Shown in pieces: positions 33,963 through 41,890 of a DNA stretch of 64,000 nucleotides. The stretch's first letter is position 1. Each line of letters opens with the position of its first letter. Source of the DNA: Amycolatopsis sp. cg9 (GTDB taxonomy: Bacteria > Actinomycetota > Actinomycetes > Mycobacteriales > Pseudonocardiaceae); assembly GCF_041346945.1 (NCBI RefSeq), contig NZ_CP166850.1, forward strand, positions 5,192,501 to 5,256,500, given 5' to 3'. The notes beneath the pieces were generated by a model. It searched no databases, was not told the origin of the DNA, and saw only the letters and a list, made by a program, of their open reading frames with translations. Position numbers and translations under genes: made by a program.

Positions 33963-35045
33963 TCAGCGGCGCGCCCGGACCGCCTCGGCCAGCTCGTCCA
34001 GCAGCGGGGCCGTGTCGTCCCACGCCAGGCACGCGTCGGTGATCGACTGGCCGTACGTCAGCTCCTCCGCGTGCCCCAGCGAAAGGTCCTGCCGGCCGCC
34101 GGTCAGGAAGCTCTCCATCATCAGGCCCGAAATCCCGCGCTCGCCCGCCGAGATCCGCGCGGCCAGCTCGCGCACCACCGCGCCCTGGCGGACGTGGTCC
34201 TTGCCGCTGTTCCCGTGCGAAGCGTCGATGATCACCCGCTCCGGCAGGCCCGACTTCGCCAGCCGCGAAAGCGTGTCCGCGACCGTCGCCGCGTCGTAGT
34301 TCGGGCCGGTGTTGTGGCCGCGCAGGATCACGTGGCAGTCCGGGTTGCCCGACGTCGTCAGCAGGGCCGCGAGGCCGTCGGTGTTGATGCCGGGGAAGAC
34401 GTGGCTCGCGGCCGCCGCGCGGGTCGCGTCGATCGCCACCTGGACGTCGCCCTCGGTGGAGTTCTTGATGCCCACCGGCATCGACAGCGCGCTGCACAGC
34501 TGGCGGTGCACCTGGCTCGCCGCCGTGCGCGCGCCGATCGAACCCCACGTCACGATGTCCGCGATGAACTGCGGCGTGATCGGGTCGAGGAACTCGCAGC
34601 CGACCGGCAGGCCGAGCGCGGACACGTCGAGCAGCAGCCGCCGGGCCATCCGCAGGCCCTTGTTGACGGCGAACGTGCCGTCGAGGTCCGGGTCGTTGAT
34701 CAGGCCCTTCCAGCCCAGCGTCGTGCGCGGCTTCTCGAAGTACACGCGCATCACGACGTGCAGCTCGCCGCGCAGCTCCTCGGCCTTCGCGGCCAGCCGG
34801 CGCGCGTAGTCGAGGGCCGCCTCGGGGTCGTGCACCGAGCACGGGCCGACGACGACGAGCAGCCGGTCGTCCCGGCCTTCGAGGATGTCGACCGTCTCGG
34901 CGCGGCCCTGCCGCACCACCTTGGCCACGGCGGCGTCGACCGGATGGTCTTCGCGCAGCAGCGCGGGCGAAATGAGCGGACTGATCGACGTGGTGCGCGC
35001 GGCGTCGAGGTCACCGATGGTGGCGGGCCCGGCGGAGAGCGTCAT
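33963..35045 (-). CDS. 3-deoxy-7-phosphoheptulonate (DAHP) synthase, type I AroFGH-like
   Basis: The protein has 360 residues. Signature segments are LLVVVGPCSVHDPEAALDYA, MRVYFEKPRTTLGWKGLIND, GCEFLDPITPQF, GIKNSTEGDVQVAIDA, ILRGHNTGPNYD and VIIDASHGNSGKDHVRQ. This is the E. coli AroG-like type I-alpha enzyme for the first shikimate-pathway step (PEP plus erythrose 4-phosphate), not the type II enzyme (Rv2178c) found at this place in Mycobacterium. ATG 35045 has AGGAAGG upstream. A leader peptide gene with Tyr, Phe and Trp codons precedes it, so attenuation by aromatic amino acids is likely. Confidence 0.92.
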   Translation of the reverse strand: MTLSAGPATIGDLDAARTTSISPLISPALLREDHPVDAAVAKVVRQGRAETVDILEGRDDRLLVVVGPCSVHDPEAALDYARRLAAKAEELRGELHVVMRVYFEKPRTTLGWKGLINDPDLDGTFAVNKGLRMARRLLLDVSALGLPVGCEFLDPITPQFIADIVTWGSIGARTAASQVHRQLCSALSMPVGIKNSTEGDVQVAIDATRAAAASHVFPGINTDGLAALLTTSGNPDCHVILRGHNTGPNYDAATVADTLSRLAKSGLPERVIIDASHGNSGKDHVRQGAVVRELAARISAGERGISGLMMESFLTGGRQDLSLGHAEELTYGQSITDACLAWDDTAPLLDELAEAVRARR

Positions 35046-35091
35046 GGCGGGGGTGTTCCTTCCTGGTGGACACCGACCCGCGGGGGACTCG

Positions 35092-35117
35092 CCGAGCCGG
35101 TTGGAGATCCGGCTCGG
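35092..35117 (-). promoter_or_regulatory. Hairpin between leader peptide and DAHP synthase (candidate attenuator)
   Basis: On the minus strand CCGAGCCGG, loop ATCTCCAA, CCGGCTCGG forms a perfect 9-bp stem, 8 nt after the leader peptide stop. No U tract follows, so it is not a classical terminator. The AGCCGG in leader codons 9-11 can pair with CCGGCT of the 3' arm, giving a possible alternative fold. Confidence 0.6.
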
Positions 35118-35125
35118 GGTGGCGG

Positions 35126-35191
35126 TCAGCGCAGGTTCACGCCGCCGTGCCCACCCGGGGCCGGCTTCGTAAACCAGAAATAGCGCTGCAC
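35126..35191 (-). CDS. Aromatic leader peptide for DAHP synthase attenuation
   Basis: This 21-codon gene reads MQRYFWFTKPAPGGHGGVNL then Arg and TGA. Codons 4-7 are Tyr-Phe-Trp-Phe, the three end products of the pathway begun by the enzyme encoded 80 bp downstream. Such a cluster is unlikely by chance. Ribosome stalling at scarce aromatic tRNAs would control formation of the following hairpin. The start GTG 35191 has a TACGTT hexamer 6 nt upstream and no Shine-Dalgarno sequence, so the mRNA probably begins at the start codon. Confidence 0.8.
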   Translation of the reverse strand: MQRYFWFTKPAPGGHGGVNLR

Positions 35192-35197
35192 GGCGCC

Positions 35198-35203
35198 AAC
35201 GTA
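35198..35203 (-). promoter_or_regulatory. Candidate -10 of the leader peptide/DAHP synthase promoter
   Basis: TACGTT on the minus strand, 6 nt before the GTG of the leader peptide. I see no good -35. Confidence 0.55.
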
Positions 35204-35326
35204 GCACACGCCGGACGTGGACCGATTCGGCAGGTGGTACGGGCTGCACCGATCAAGACGGAAGCCGCTACTCTGGCGAGCGACGAAATGTGACTGTCAT
35301 CTCCAGAGAACAGACGGAGGCTTCTC

Positions 35327-36352
35327 ATGCGTGTCGGTGTGCTGACCGGCGGCGGCGACTGCCCGGGACTCAACGCGGTGATCCGCGCCGTGGTGCGCAA
35401 GGGCATCGAGGTGCACGGCTGGGACTTCGTGGGCTTCCGCAACGGCTGGAACGGCCCGCTGACCGGGGACAGCCGTCCGCTCGGTCTCAACGACGTCGAG
35501 GACATCCTGACCCGCGGCGGCACCATCCTGCGGTCCTCGCGCACCAACCCGTACAAGGTCGAGGGCGGCGTCGAGAAGATCAAGCAGGTCCTGGCCGACC
35601 AGGGCGTCGACGCGCTGATCGCGATCGGCGGCGAGGACACCCTCGGCGTCGCGAAGCGGCTGACCGACGACGGCGTCGGCGTCGTGGGCGTGCCCAAGAC
35701 GATCGACAACGACCTGGGTGCCACCGACTACACCTTCGGCTTCGACACCGCGGTCTCCATCGCGACCGAAGCGATCGACCGGCTGCACACCACCGCCGAG
35801 TCGCACCACCGCGCGCTGGTCGTCGAGGTCATGGGCCGCCACGCCGGCTGGATCGCGCTGCACTCCGGCCTGGCCGGCGGCGCGAGCGTGATCCTGGTGC
35901 CGGAGCGGCACTTCAACGTCGACCAGGTCGTCTCCTGGGTCGAGCGCCGCTTCGAGAAGGAGTTCGCGCCGATCATCGTCGTCGCCGAGGGCGCGCTGCC
36001 CGAGGGCGGCGAGGAGAAGCTGCTCACCGGCGAGAAGGACGCCTTCGGGCACGTCCGCCTCGGCGGCATCGGCACCTGGCTGGCCGACGAGATCGCCCAC
36101 CGCACCGGCAAGGAGTCCCGCGCGGTGGTCCTGGGCCACGTCCAGCGCGGCGGCACCCCGACGGCGTACGACCGCGTGCTGGCGACCCGCTTCGGCCTCC
36201 ACGCGGTGGACGCGGTGGCCGACGGCGACTTCGGCGTGATGGTCGCCCTCAAGGGCACGGACATCGTCCGCGTGAAGCTGTCCGAGGCGACGGCCGAGCT
36301 GAAGACCGTCCCGGTCGAGCGCTACCAGGAAGCCGAAGTCTTCTTCGGCTGA
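35327..36352 (+). CDS. 6-phosphofructokinase, probably pyrophosphate-dependent
   Basis: The protein has 341 residues. TGGGDCPGLNAVIR is the phosphate-donor loop, PKTIDNDL the catalytic region (Asp 127/129 type), MGRHAGWIAL and GHVQRGGTPTAYDR bind fructose 6-phosphate. GGEDT places Asp at residue 104 and PKTIDND places Lys at 124, in the same numbering as E. coli PfkA where both are Gly; Asp104 with Lys124 is the combination associated with PPi as donor. The PPi-PFK of Amycolatopsis methanolica is a likely close relative. ATG 35327 has ACGGAGG upstream. Confidence 0.9.
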   Translation: MRVGVLTGGGDCPGLNAVIRAVVRKGIEVHGWDFVGFRNGWNGPLTGDSRPLGLNDVEDILTRGGTILRSSRTNPYKVEGGVEKIKQVLADQGVDALIAIGGEDTLGVAKRLTDDGVGVVGVPKTIDNDLGATDYTFGFDTAVSIATEAIDRLHTTAESHHRALVVEVMGRHAGWIALHSGLAGGASVILVPERHFNVDQVVSWVERRFEKEFAPIIVVAEGALPEGGEEKLLTGEKDAFGHVRLGGIGTWLADEIAHRTGKESRAVVLGHVQRGGTPTAYDRVLATRFGLHAVDAVADGDFGVMVALKGTDIVRVKLSEATAELKTVPVERYQEAEVFFG

Positions 36353-36360
36353 GCCTTCGC

Positions 36361-36411
36361 CCACGAGGGGCACCTTCACGGCTTTCAACGCCGTGAAGGT
36401 GCCCCTCGTGG
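36361..36411. terminator. Long perfect hairpin, second member of the GGGGCACCTT family
   Basis: Arms 36361-36382 and 36390-36411 pair over 22 bp without mismatch (CCACGAGGGGCACCTTCACG and on), loop of 7 nt. It starts 8 bp after the phosphofructokinase stop and shares its core with 20467-20511. Confidence 0.8.
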
Positions 36412-36574
36412 CATTTCAAGGGCGCTGCCGCACGGCGTCGACGATGCCCTGGCTCACCACCGTGCCGGTCGTCCCCGTCCCCGGCTTCACCTGGTGAACT
36501 CATGAACCGCCTGCCTGTAGTGAGGCCATCTGTCCCGTCGCCGGCGGAACAGGCGATTCGGGTTCACGGTTTCC

Positions 36575-38011
36575 TCAGATCCGCGCGAGCCGTTCCAGGA
36601 CGCCGACCGCGGCGGCGATGTCGTCGGTCAGGGGCCGGTCGTCGGTGCTCTCGTCCAGCACCTCCGACGCCAGCTCGAACGCGTCGCGCACCGGCAGGTC
36701 CACCAGATCCGCGTCGCGCATCCGCAGCGCGCGGACCGCCGCGACCAGCTCGCACGCCAGGACCTGCTGGTAGGCCTGGCACGCCGCCGTCGCCGCGCGG
36801 GCCGCCTGCGTCGAGAAGCTCGCGTGGTCCTCGATGCCGCGGGACACCACGGCCGTGCCGAGCGTTGCCGGCAGTGCCGCCTGCCGCAGCTCGGTCAGCG
36901 CGTCGTGCGCCACGTACTCGAGGATCATCACGCCCGAGCTGCCCGCCGGGCCCGCCGCGAGGAACGGCCGCAGCCCGGTGAACTCCGGCTCGACCAGGTC
37001 GCCCAGCCGCGCCACCGACAGCTCCGCCACCTGGTGCACGGTCGCGCGGGCCTGGTCCAGCGCCGTCGACACGTACGCCGTGTGGAAGTGCGCGTGGTGG
37101 TAGGCGTCGCCGTGCACCGTCGAGATCATCGGGTTCTCGGTGCTCGCGTTGATCTCGACCGCGAGCACGTCCCGCAGGTAGTGGATCGCGTCCAGCGCCG
37201 GGCCCTGGACCTGCGGGAACGCCCGCAGCCCGAACGGGTCCTGGATGCGGCGCCCCGGCTTCGGCGTCTGGTGCATGCCCAGCAGCCGCCGCATTTCCGC
37301 GGCGCAGGCGACCTGCCCCGCGTGCGGCCGCGCCTCGTGCACCGGCGTCGCGTAGGCCTCGGGGTTGCCGTCGAGCGCGACGTACGTCAGCGCCGCGACG
37401 GCGTGGCTCGCCCGGGTCAGCGCGTCCAGCCGCATCGCCGCGAGGGTCGCTTCGGCGAGCGTCGCGGCGTTGCTGCTCATGAACGCCAGCGCGTCGCCGG
37501 CGAGCACCGGCACCGGCGGCACGTGCCCGGTGACCCACGCTCGCTGGCCGGTCAGCGCCAGCGCCGTCTCCGCCAGCGGCGCGAGGTCGCCGGTGCCGAT
37601 CGCGCCGAGCCGGTGCACCAGCGGCAGCGCGCCGGAGCGGACCGCTTCGGCCAGCGCGCCGATCAGCTCGGGGCTGATCCCGGACCGCCCGGCGAGCAGC
37701 TGGTTCAGCCGGATCAGCATCATCGCCCGGACCTGCCCGGCCGGCAGCACGTCGCCGCTGCCGCCCGCGTGGCTGCGCAGCAGGCGCAGCCCGTGTTCCC
37801 GCGAGCTTTCGACGGTGTCGTCCTTGTTGGCCCCGACGCCGGTGGTCCGGCCGTAGACCACGCGCCGCGTGCTCAGGTCTTCCGCGAGCTTCCACGCGTG
37901 CTCGGCCGCGCGCTGCGCGGCGATCGAGACGTCGATGCCCAGCGGGCCCTCGGTGCGCGCCGCCGTCACGACGTCCGCGCACCGGAGGGTCCGGCCGTCC
38001 ACCCGGATCAA
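36575..38011 (-). CDS. Aromatic amino acid lyase (HAL/PAL) homologue with altered MIO triad
   Basis: The protein has 478 residues. Start TTG 38011 is fixed by AAAGGAGG (38019-38026) 7 nt upstream. The histidine ammonia-lyase fold is clear: YGRTTGVG (Tyr 53), QDPFGLRAFPQVQGPALDAI, EINASTENPMI, and GIEDHASFST. The segment that should read GASGDLAPL, whose Ala-Ser-Gly forms the MIO electrophile, reads GTGDLAPLAE here, with one residue missing and no Ser. The FMSSNAAT segment also departs from the usual LLNGT. It is therefore unlikely to use the normal MIO mechanism. Substrate and activity are unknown. Confidence 0.85.
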   Translation of the reverse strand: MIRVDGRTLRCADVVTAARTEGPLGIDVSIAAQRAAEHAWKLAEDLSTRRVVYGRTTGVGANKDDTVESSREHGLRLLRSHAGGSGDVLPAGQVRAMMLIRLNQLLAGRSGISPELIGALAEAVRSGALPLVHRLGAIGTGDLAPLAETALALTGQRAWVTGHVPPVPVLAGDALAFMSSNAATLAEATLAAMRLDALTRASHAVAALTYVALDGNPEAYATPVHEARPHAGQVACAAEMRRLLGMHQTPKPGRRIQDPFGLRAFPQVQGPALDAIHYLRDVLAVEINASTENPMISTVHGDAYHHAHFHTAYVSTALDQARATVHQVAELSVARLGDLVEPEFTGLRPFLAAGPAGSSGVMILEYVAHDALTELRQAALPATLGTAVVSRGIEDHASFSTQAARAATAACQAYQQVLACELVAAVRALRMRDADLVDLPVRDAFELASEVLDESTDDRPLTDDIAAAVGVLERLARI

Positions 38012-38045
38012 GGGCAGCCTCCTTTCGACTGCCCTCACTATGCGG

Positions 38046-38684
38046 CTAGGGCGCGGGTGGCTGCCAGGGCGGCATCGGCCAGTCCCACTGCGGGACCGGT
38101 TCGTGCGGGTTCGGCTCGGCGCCCGGGGCGGAGAAGACGACGGCGAGCCGGCTGCCCCACTCGACGTAGCCGGCGAAGGCCGCGCGGAATTCGGGGTCGC
38201 CGGGCAGCTCCGCCTCGTCGGCGGCGTCGAGCAGCAGCGACACCCACCGGCGGCGCTGCTGCTCGGTGATGCCGCGGCCGAGGTGGCGGCCGATCATGTG
38301 GGCGTGCCCGCCGTGGCTCCCGGAGTAGGCCGGCGGCCCGCCGAAGACCTCGCCGAGCCAGACCGCGACGTGCTCGGCGTGGTGCGGGTCCATGCCGCGG
38401 AACACGGGTTCGAGCAGCGGGTCTTCGCGCACGTGGCGGTAGAAGATCGTCAGCAGGCGCACGAGGGCTTCGCGGCCGCCGGCCCAGTCGTAGAGGGAGG
38501 GGGTGGTGGTTTCGTAGCGCTCGGGTTCGCCGTCGGGCGTGAAGCCTTCGATGCCGCCGAAGGCCGGCGTGGCGCGCACCAGGTACCGGCCGGGCGCGCG
38601 CTCGACGTGGTGCCCGGCCGCGGCCTTTTCGAAGTCGGCCCGCGCGGCTTCTGGCACGGTGTAGCGGAAGTAGTCGACGATCAC
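38046..38684 (-). CDS. Group II truncated haemoglobin with short N-terminal ABM-like extension
   Basis: The protein has about 212 residues. From about residue 70 it is a group II truncated globin: SLYDWAGGREALVRLLTIFY, FGGPPAYSGSHGGHAHMIGR (distal/proximal region with the haem His in GGHAHM), and WVSLLLDAADEAELP. Residues 1-65 (VIVDYFRYTVPEAARADFEK) resemble the start of an ABM domain; trHb-ABM fusions are known in Streptomyces. A Pro/Trp-rich tail ends the protein. Start GTG 38684 is preferred, ATG 38720 possible. It is 34 bp after the lyase start and may precede it in one operon. Confidence 0.85.
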   Translation of the reverse strand: MIVDYFRYTVPEAARADFEKAAAGHHVERAPGRYLVRATPAFGGIEGFTPDGEPERYETTTPSLYDWAGGREALVRLLTIFYRHVREDPLLEPVFRGMDPHHAEHVAVWLGEVFGGPPAYSGSHGGHAHMIGRHLGRGITEQQRRRWVSLLLDAADEAELPGDPEFRAAFAGYVEWGSRLAVVFSAPGAEPNPHEPVPQWDWPMPPWQPPAP

Positions 38685-38752
38685 CCGGCCAGGCAACCAG
38701 CGGCCGGGTGGTGGCGGCAAGCACGTACTTTCCGGTGCGTAGGGAGCACGAC

Positions 38753-39103
38753 GTGAAGCGGTACCACTGCGCGACGGAACTGGCGGTCGACCTGATCGGC
38801 GGCAAGTGGAAGCCGGTGATCCTGGCGCACCTGAAGGAAGGTGCCCACCGCTACGGCGAACTGCGGCGCCGGATGCCGGGGGTGAGCGAGAAGATGCTGA
38901 CCCAGCAGCTGCGCGAGCTGGCGGCGGACGGCCTGGTGCGGCGGGTGGAGTTCGCCGGCCGGGTGCCGCGGGTCGAGTACCACCTGACGGAGGTGGGGGA
39001 GGAGCTGCGCCCGGCGTTGACGGCCCTGTACGAGTGGGGCGAGCGCCGCGCGGCCGAGCGCGGCATCACGTTCGAGCCGCTCCCGGAAGCCGAGCGCTCT
39101 TGA
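38753..39103 (+). CDS. HxlR-family transcriptional regulator
   Basis: The protein has 116 residues: YHCATELAVDLIGGKWKPVI, HRYGELRRRMPGVSEKMLTQ, LRELAADGLVRRVEF, and VEYHLTEVGEELRPAL. The winged-helix HxlR fold carries a single N-terminal Cys (YHC) that in related proteins senses electrophiles or oxidants. Start GTG 38753 has AGGGAG upstream. It is divergent from the haemoglobin-lyase pair with a 68-bp gap and is the obvious candidate to control them. Confidence 0.88.
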   Translation: MKRYHCATELAVDLIGGKWKPVILAHLKEGAHRYGELRRRMPGVSEKMLTQQLRELAADGLVRRVEFAGRVPRVEYHLTEVGEELRPALTALYEWGERRAAERGITFEPLPEAERS

Positions 39104-39297
39104 CGCCGCCCCGGCCGCCCGGTTGCCCTTTCGAGCCGTCCTGGCCGCGCGAGTGGCCCGTTCGAGCCGCCCCCGGGAGCCCTGACGCCGCCCAGCCGCG
39201 CGAGTGGCCCGGTTGAGCTTCCCTTGCCTGATCCGGCGCCCGGCGTTTCAGGCCGGTGTTCCCGGTGAGGTCGGGTGGTGCCGGCTGCTGCTGTGGT

Positions 39298-39350
39298 GTC
39301 GCGAATGACTCATTGGGGACCTCCGAGGTCCCCAATGAGTCATTCGCGAC
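39298..39350. repeat. 25-bp perfect inverted repeat with GAATGASTCATT core
   Basis: Arms 39298-39322 and 39326-39350 are exact complements with a 3-nt loop. It combines two GAATGA(C/G)TCATT units head to head and belongs to the family at 26625 and 58689. Confidence 0.85.
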
Positions 39351-39383
39351 CTCGGCGGAGCCGTTCGTGACCTCCGGGTCAGG

Positions 39384-39692
39384 TCAGCGCGGGTCGGTCG
39401 AGTCCAGCCGGCGCTCCAGCGCGTCGAGGCGCTCGCCCCAGAACCGCCGGTAGGGCGCCAGCCACGCGTCGACCTCCGCCAGCGGCTCCGGCCTCAGCGC
39501 GTAGCACCTGCGCTGCGCCGCCACCCGGACCGTCACCAGGCCGGCCTCCCGCAGCACCCGCAGGTGCTTCGACACCGCGGGCTGGCTGAGCTCCAGCTCG
39601 TCGACCAGTTCGCCGACCGAGCGCTCGCCGTCGCGGAGGAGGTCCAGGATCGTGCGGCGGCGGGGTTCGGCCAGCACCTCGAAGGTCTGCAT
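39384..39692 (-). CDS. ArsR-family transcriptional regulator
   Basis: The protein has 102 residues: TFEVLAEPRRRTILDLLRDG, ELVDELELSQPAVSKHLRVL, EAGLVTVRVAAQRRCYALRP. It is the winged-helix ArsR fold without the CxC metal-binding motif, in the subgroup often paired with START-domain (AHSA1) genes; none is adjacent here. ATG 39692 is chosen from the family start; it is divergent from chitinase. Confidence 0.87.
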   Translation of the reverse strand: MQTFEVLAEPRRRTILDLLRDGERSVGELVDELELSQPAVSKHLRVLREAGLVTVRVAAQRRCYALRPEPLAEVDAWLAPYRRFWGERLDALERRLDSTDPR

Positions 39693-39772
39693 CACCCCCG
39701 AAATGTGCTCCGCCGGGCATATTCCTGTCAAGGAATGCACGACCCGACCACCGGGCTGCTTGGTCTGAACCA

Positions 39773-39801
39773 TTGACCTAATGGTCTAGTCCACTTACGG
39801 T
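39773..39801 (+). promoter_or_regulatory. Chitinase promoter (-35 TTGACC, -10 TACGGT)
   Basis: TTGACC at 39773-39778 and TACGGT at 39796-39801 are separated by exactly 17 bp, the housekeeping sigma spacing. The start codon is 60 bp downstream with a strong ribosome site. Confidence 0.75.
39780..39795 (+). promoter_or_regulatory. DasR-type (dre) operator in the chitinase promoter
   Basis: AATGGTCTAGTCCACT matches the Streptomyces dre consensus (ACTGGTCTAGACCACT) at 14 of 16 positions. It fills the spacer between -35 and -10, so a bound GntR-type DasR would block RNA polymerase until amino-sugar phosphates are available. Confidence 0.75.
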
Positions 39802-39860
39802 GGTGTGGTCCTCACCACTCCGGCAACGCAGCCGTGAGTAATTCTCCGGAGGGAGAACGC

Positions 39861-41078
<1,218 letters not shown>

Positions 41079-41083
41079 CGCGC

Positions 41084-41118
41084 ACGGGGGCACCGGCGAA
41101 ACTCGTCGGTGCCCCCGT
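41084..41118 (+). terminator. Chitinase terminator
   Basis: ACGGGGGCACCG pairs exactly with CGGTGCCCCCGT (12 bp, extendable by three weaker pairs), followed by TTT. Its T tract overlaps the candidate -10 of the next gene. Confidence 0.85.
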
Positions 41119-41119
41119 T

Positions 41120-41125
41120 TACTGT
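41120..41125 (+). promoter_or_regulatory. Candidate -10 of a leaderless promoter
   Basis: TACTGT is 7 nt before GTG 41133, beginning inside the T tract of the preceding terminator. Confidence 0.5.
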
Positions 41126-41132
41126 CGCGGGC

Positions 41133-41798
41133 GTGAAGTTCAGCGGATTCGGCGAGTACGCCGTCGACTTCTACGACGGCCTCGTCGAGGACAACTCGAA
41201 GCCCTACTGGGACGACCACGTCGAGACCTACAAGTCCGACGTCCGCGCCCCGATGGAAGCACTGCTCGCCGAGCTCGCGCCGGAGTTCTCGGACGGCTTC
41301 GGCGAGCCCAAGGTGTTCCGCCCCTACCGGGACGTCCGGTTCGCCAAGGACAAGACGCCGTACAAGACCCACTGCGGCGCGGTGATCGAGCAGGGCCGCG
41401 GCGGCGGCGCCTACTACGTCGAGGTCGGCCCCGAGGGCCTGCGCGTCGGCGGCGGCTGCTTCCACCTGGCCGCCGACCAGCTCGCCCGGTTCCGGCAGGC
41501 CGTCGACACCGAGCTGCACGGCGAGGCGCTCGAGAAGATCCTCGCCAAGCTCGAGAAGTCGGGCTGGGAGGTCAAGGGCGACCGGCTGAAGTCGAAACCC
41601 CGCGGCTTCGACGCCGATCACCCGCGCCTCGACCTGCTGCGCTACCGCTCGGTGTACGCGGTGCGGGCCTGGGAACCGGACGACGTCCTGCACGAGCGGG
41701 GCGCCCTCGAACGGGTGAAGAAGGCCTGGCGGCAGCTGCGCGAGTTCAACGAGTGGGCCCGCGACCGGATCGGACCCAGCGCGCAACCCCGGCGTTGA
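41133..41798 (+). CDS. DUF2461 (TIGR02453) family protein
   Basis: The protein has 221 residues: FSGFGEYAVDFYDGLVEDNS, KVFRPYRDVRFAKDKTPYKT, GGGAYYVEVGPEGLRVGGG, and LLRYRSVYAVRAWEPDDVL. These are the conserved blocks of DUF2461. The function is unknown. It is monocistronic, with no ribosome binding site. GTG 41133 is chosen because the family alignment begins there; the extra residues from 41109 would be encoded by the terminator. Confidence 0.85.
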   Translation: MKFSGFGEYAVDFYDGLVEDNSKPYWDDHVETYKSDVRAPMEALLAELAPEFSDGFGEPKVFRPYRDVRFAKDKTPYKTHCGAVIEQGRGGGAYYVEVGPEGLRVGGGCFHLAADQLARFRQAVDTELHGEALEKILAKLEKSGWEVKGDRLKSKPRGFDADHPRLDLLRYRSVYAVRAWEPDDVLHERGALERVKKAWRQLREFNEWARDRIGPSAQPRR

Positions 41799-41876
41799 CC
41801 AGCTGGACGGGACAGGTTTCTGAACAGTTTTTCTGAACTTTTCGGGATCGGTACAGACGAACGCGCGAAGAGGGAC

Positions 41877-41882
41877 TACCCT
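41877..41882 (+). promoter_or_regulatory. Candidate -10 of the pyk promoter
   Basis: TACCCT lies 8 nt before GTG 41891, without a Shine-Dalgarno sequence, suggesting a leaderless transcript. Confidence 0.5.
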
Positions 41883-41890
41883 GTGCAGAC

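Noticed and set aside
36415..36490. Minus-strand 24-codon frame ending VVSQGIVDAVRQRP
   Set aside because: It looks a little like a protein C-terminus but is isolated, has no start signal and no continuing homology; kept only as a possible gene remnant.
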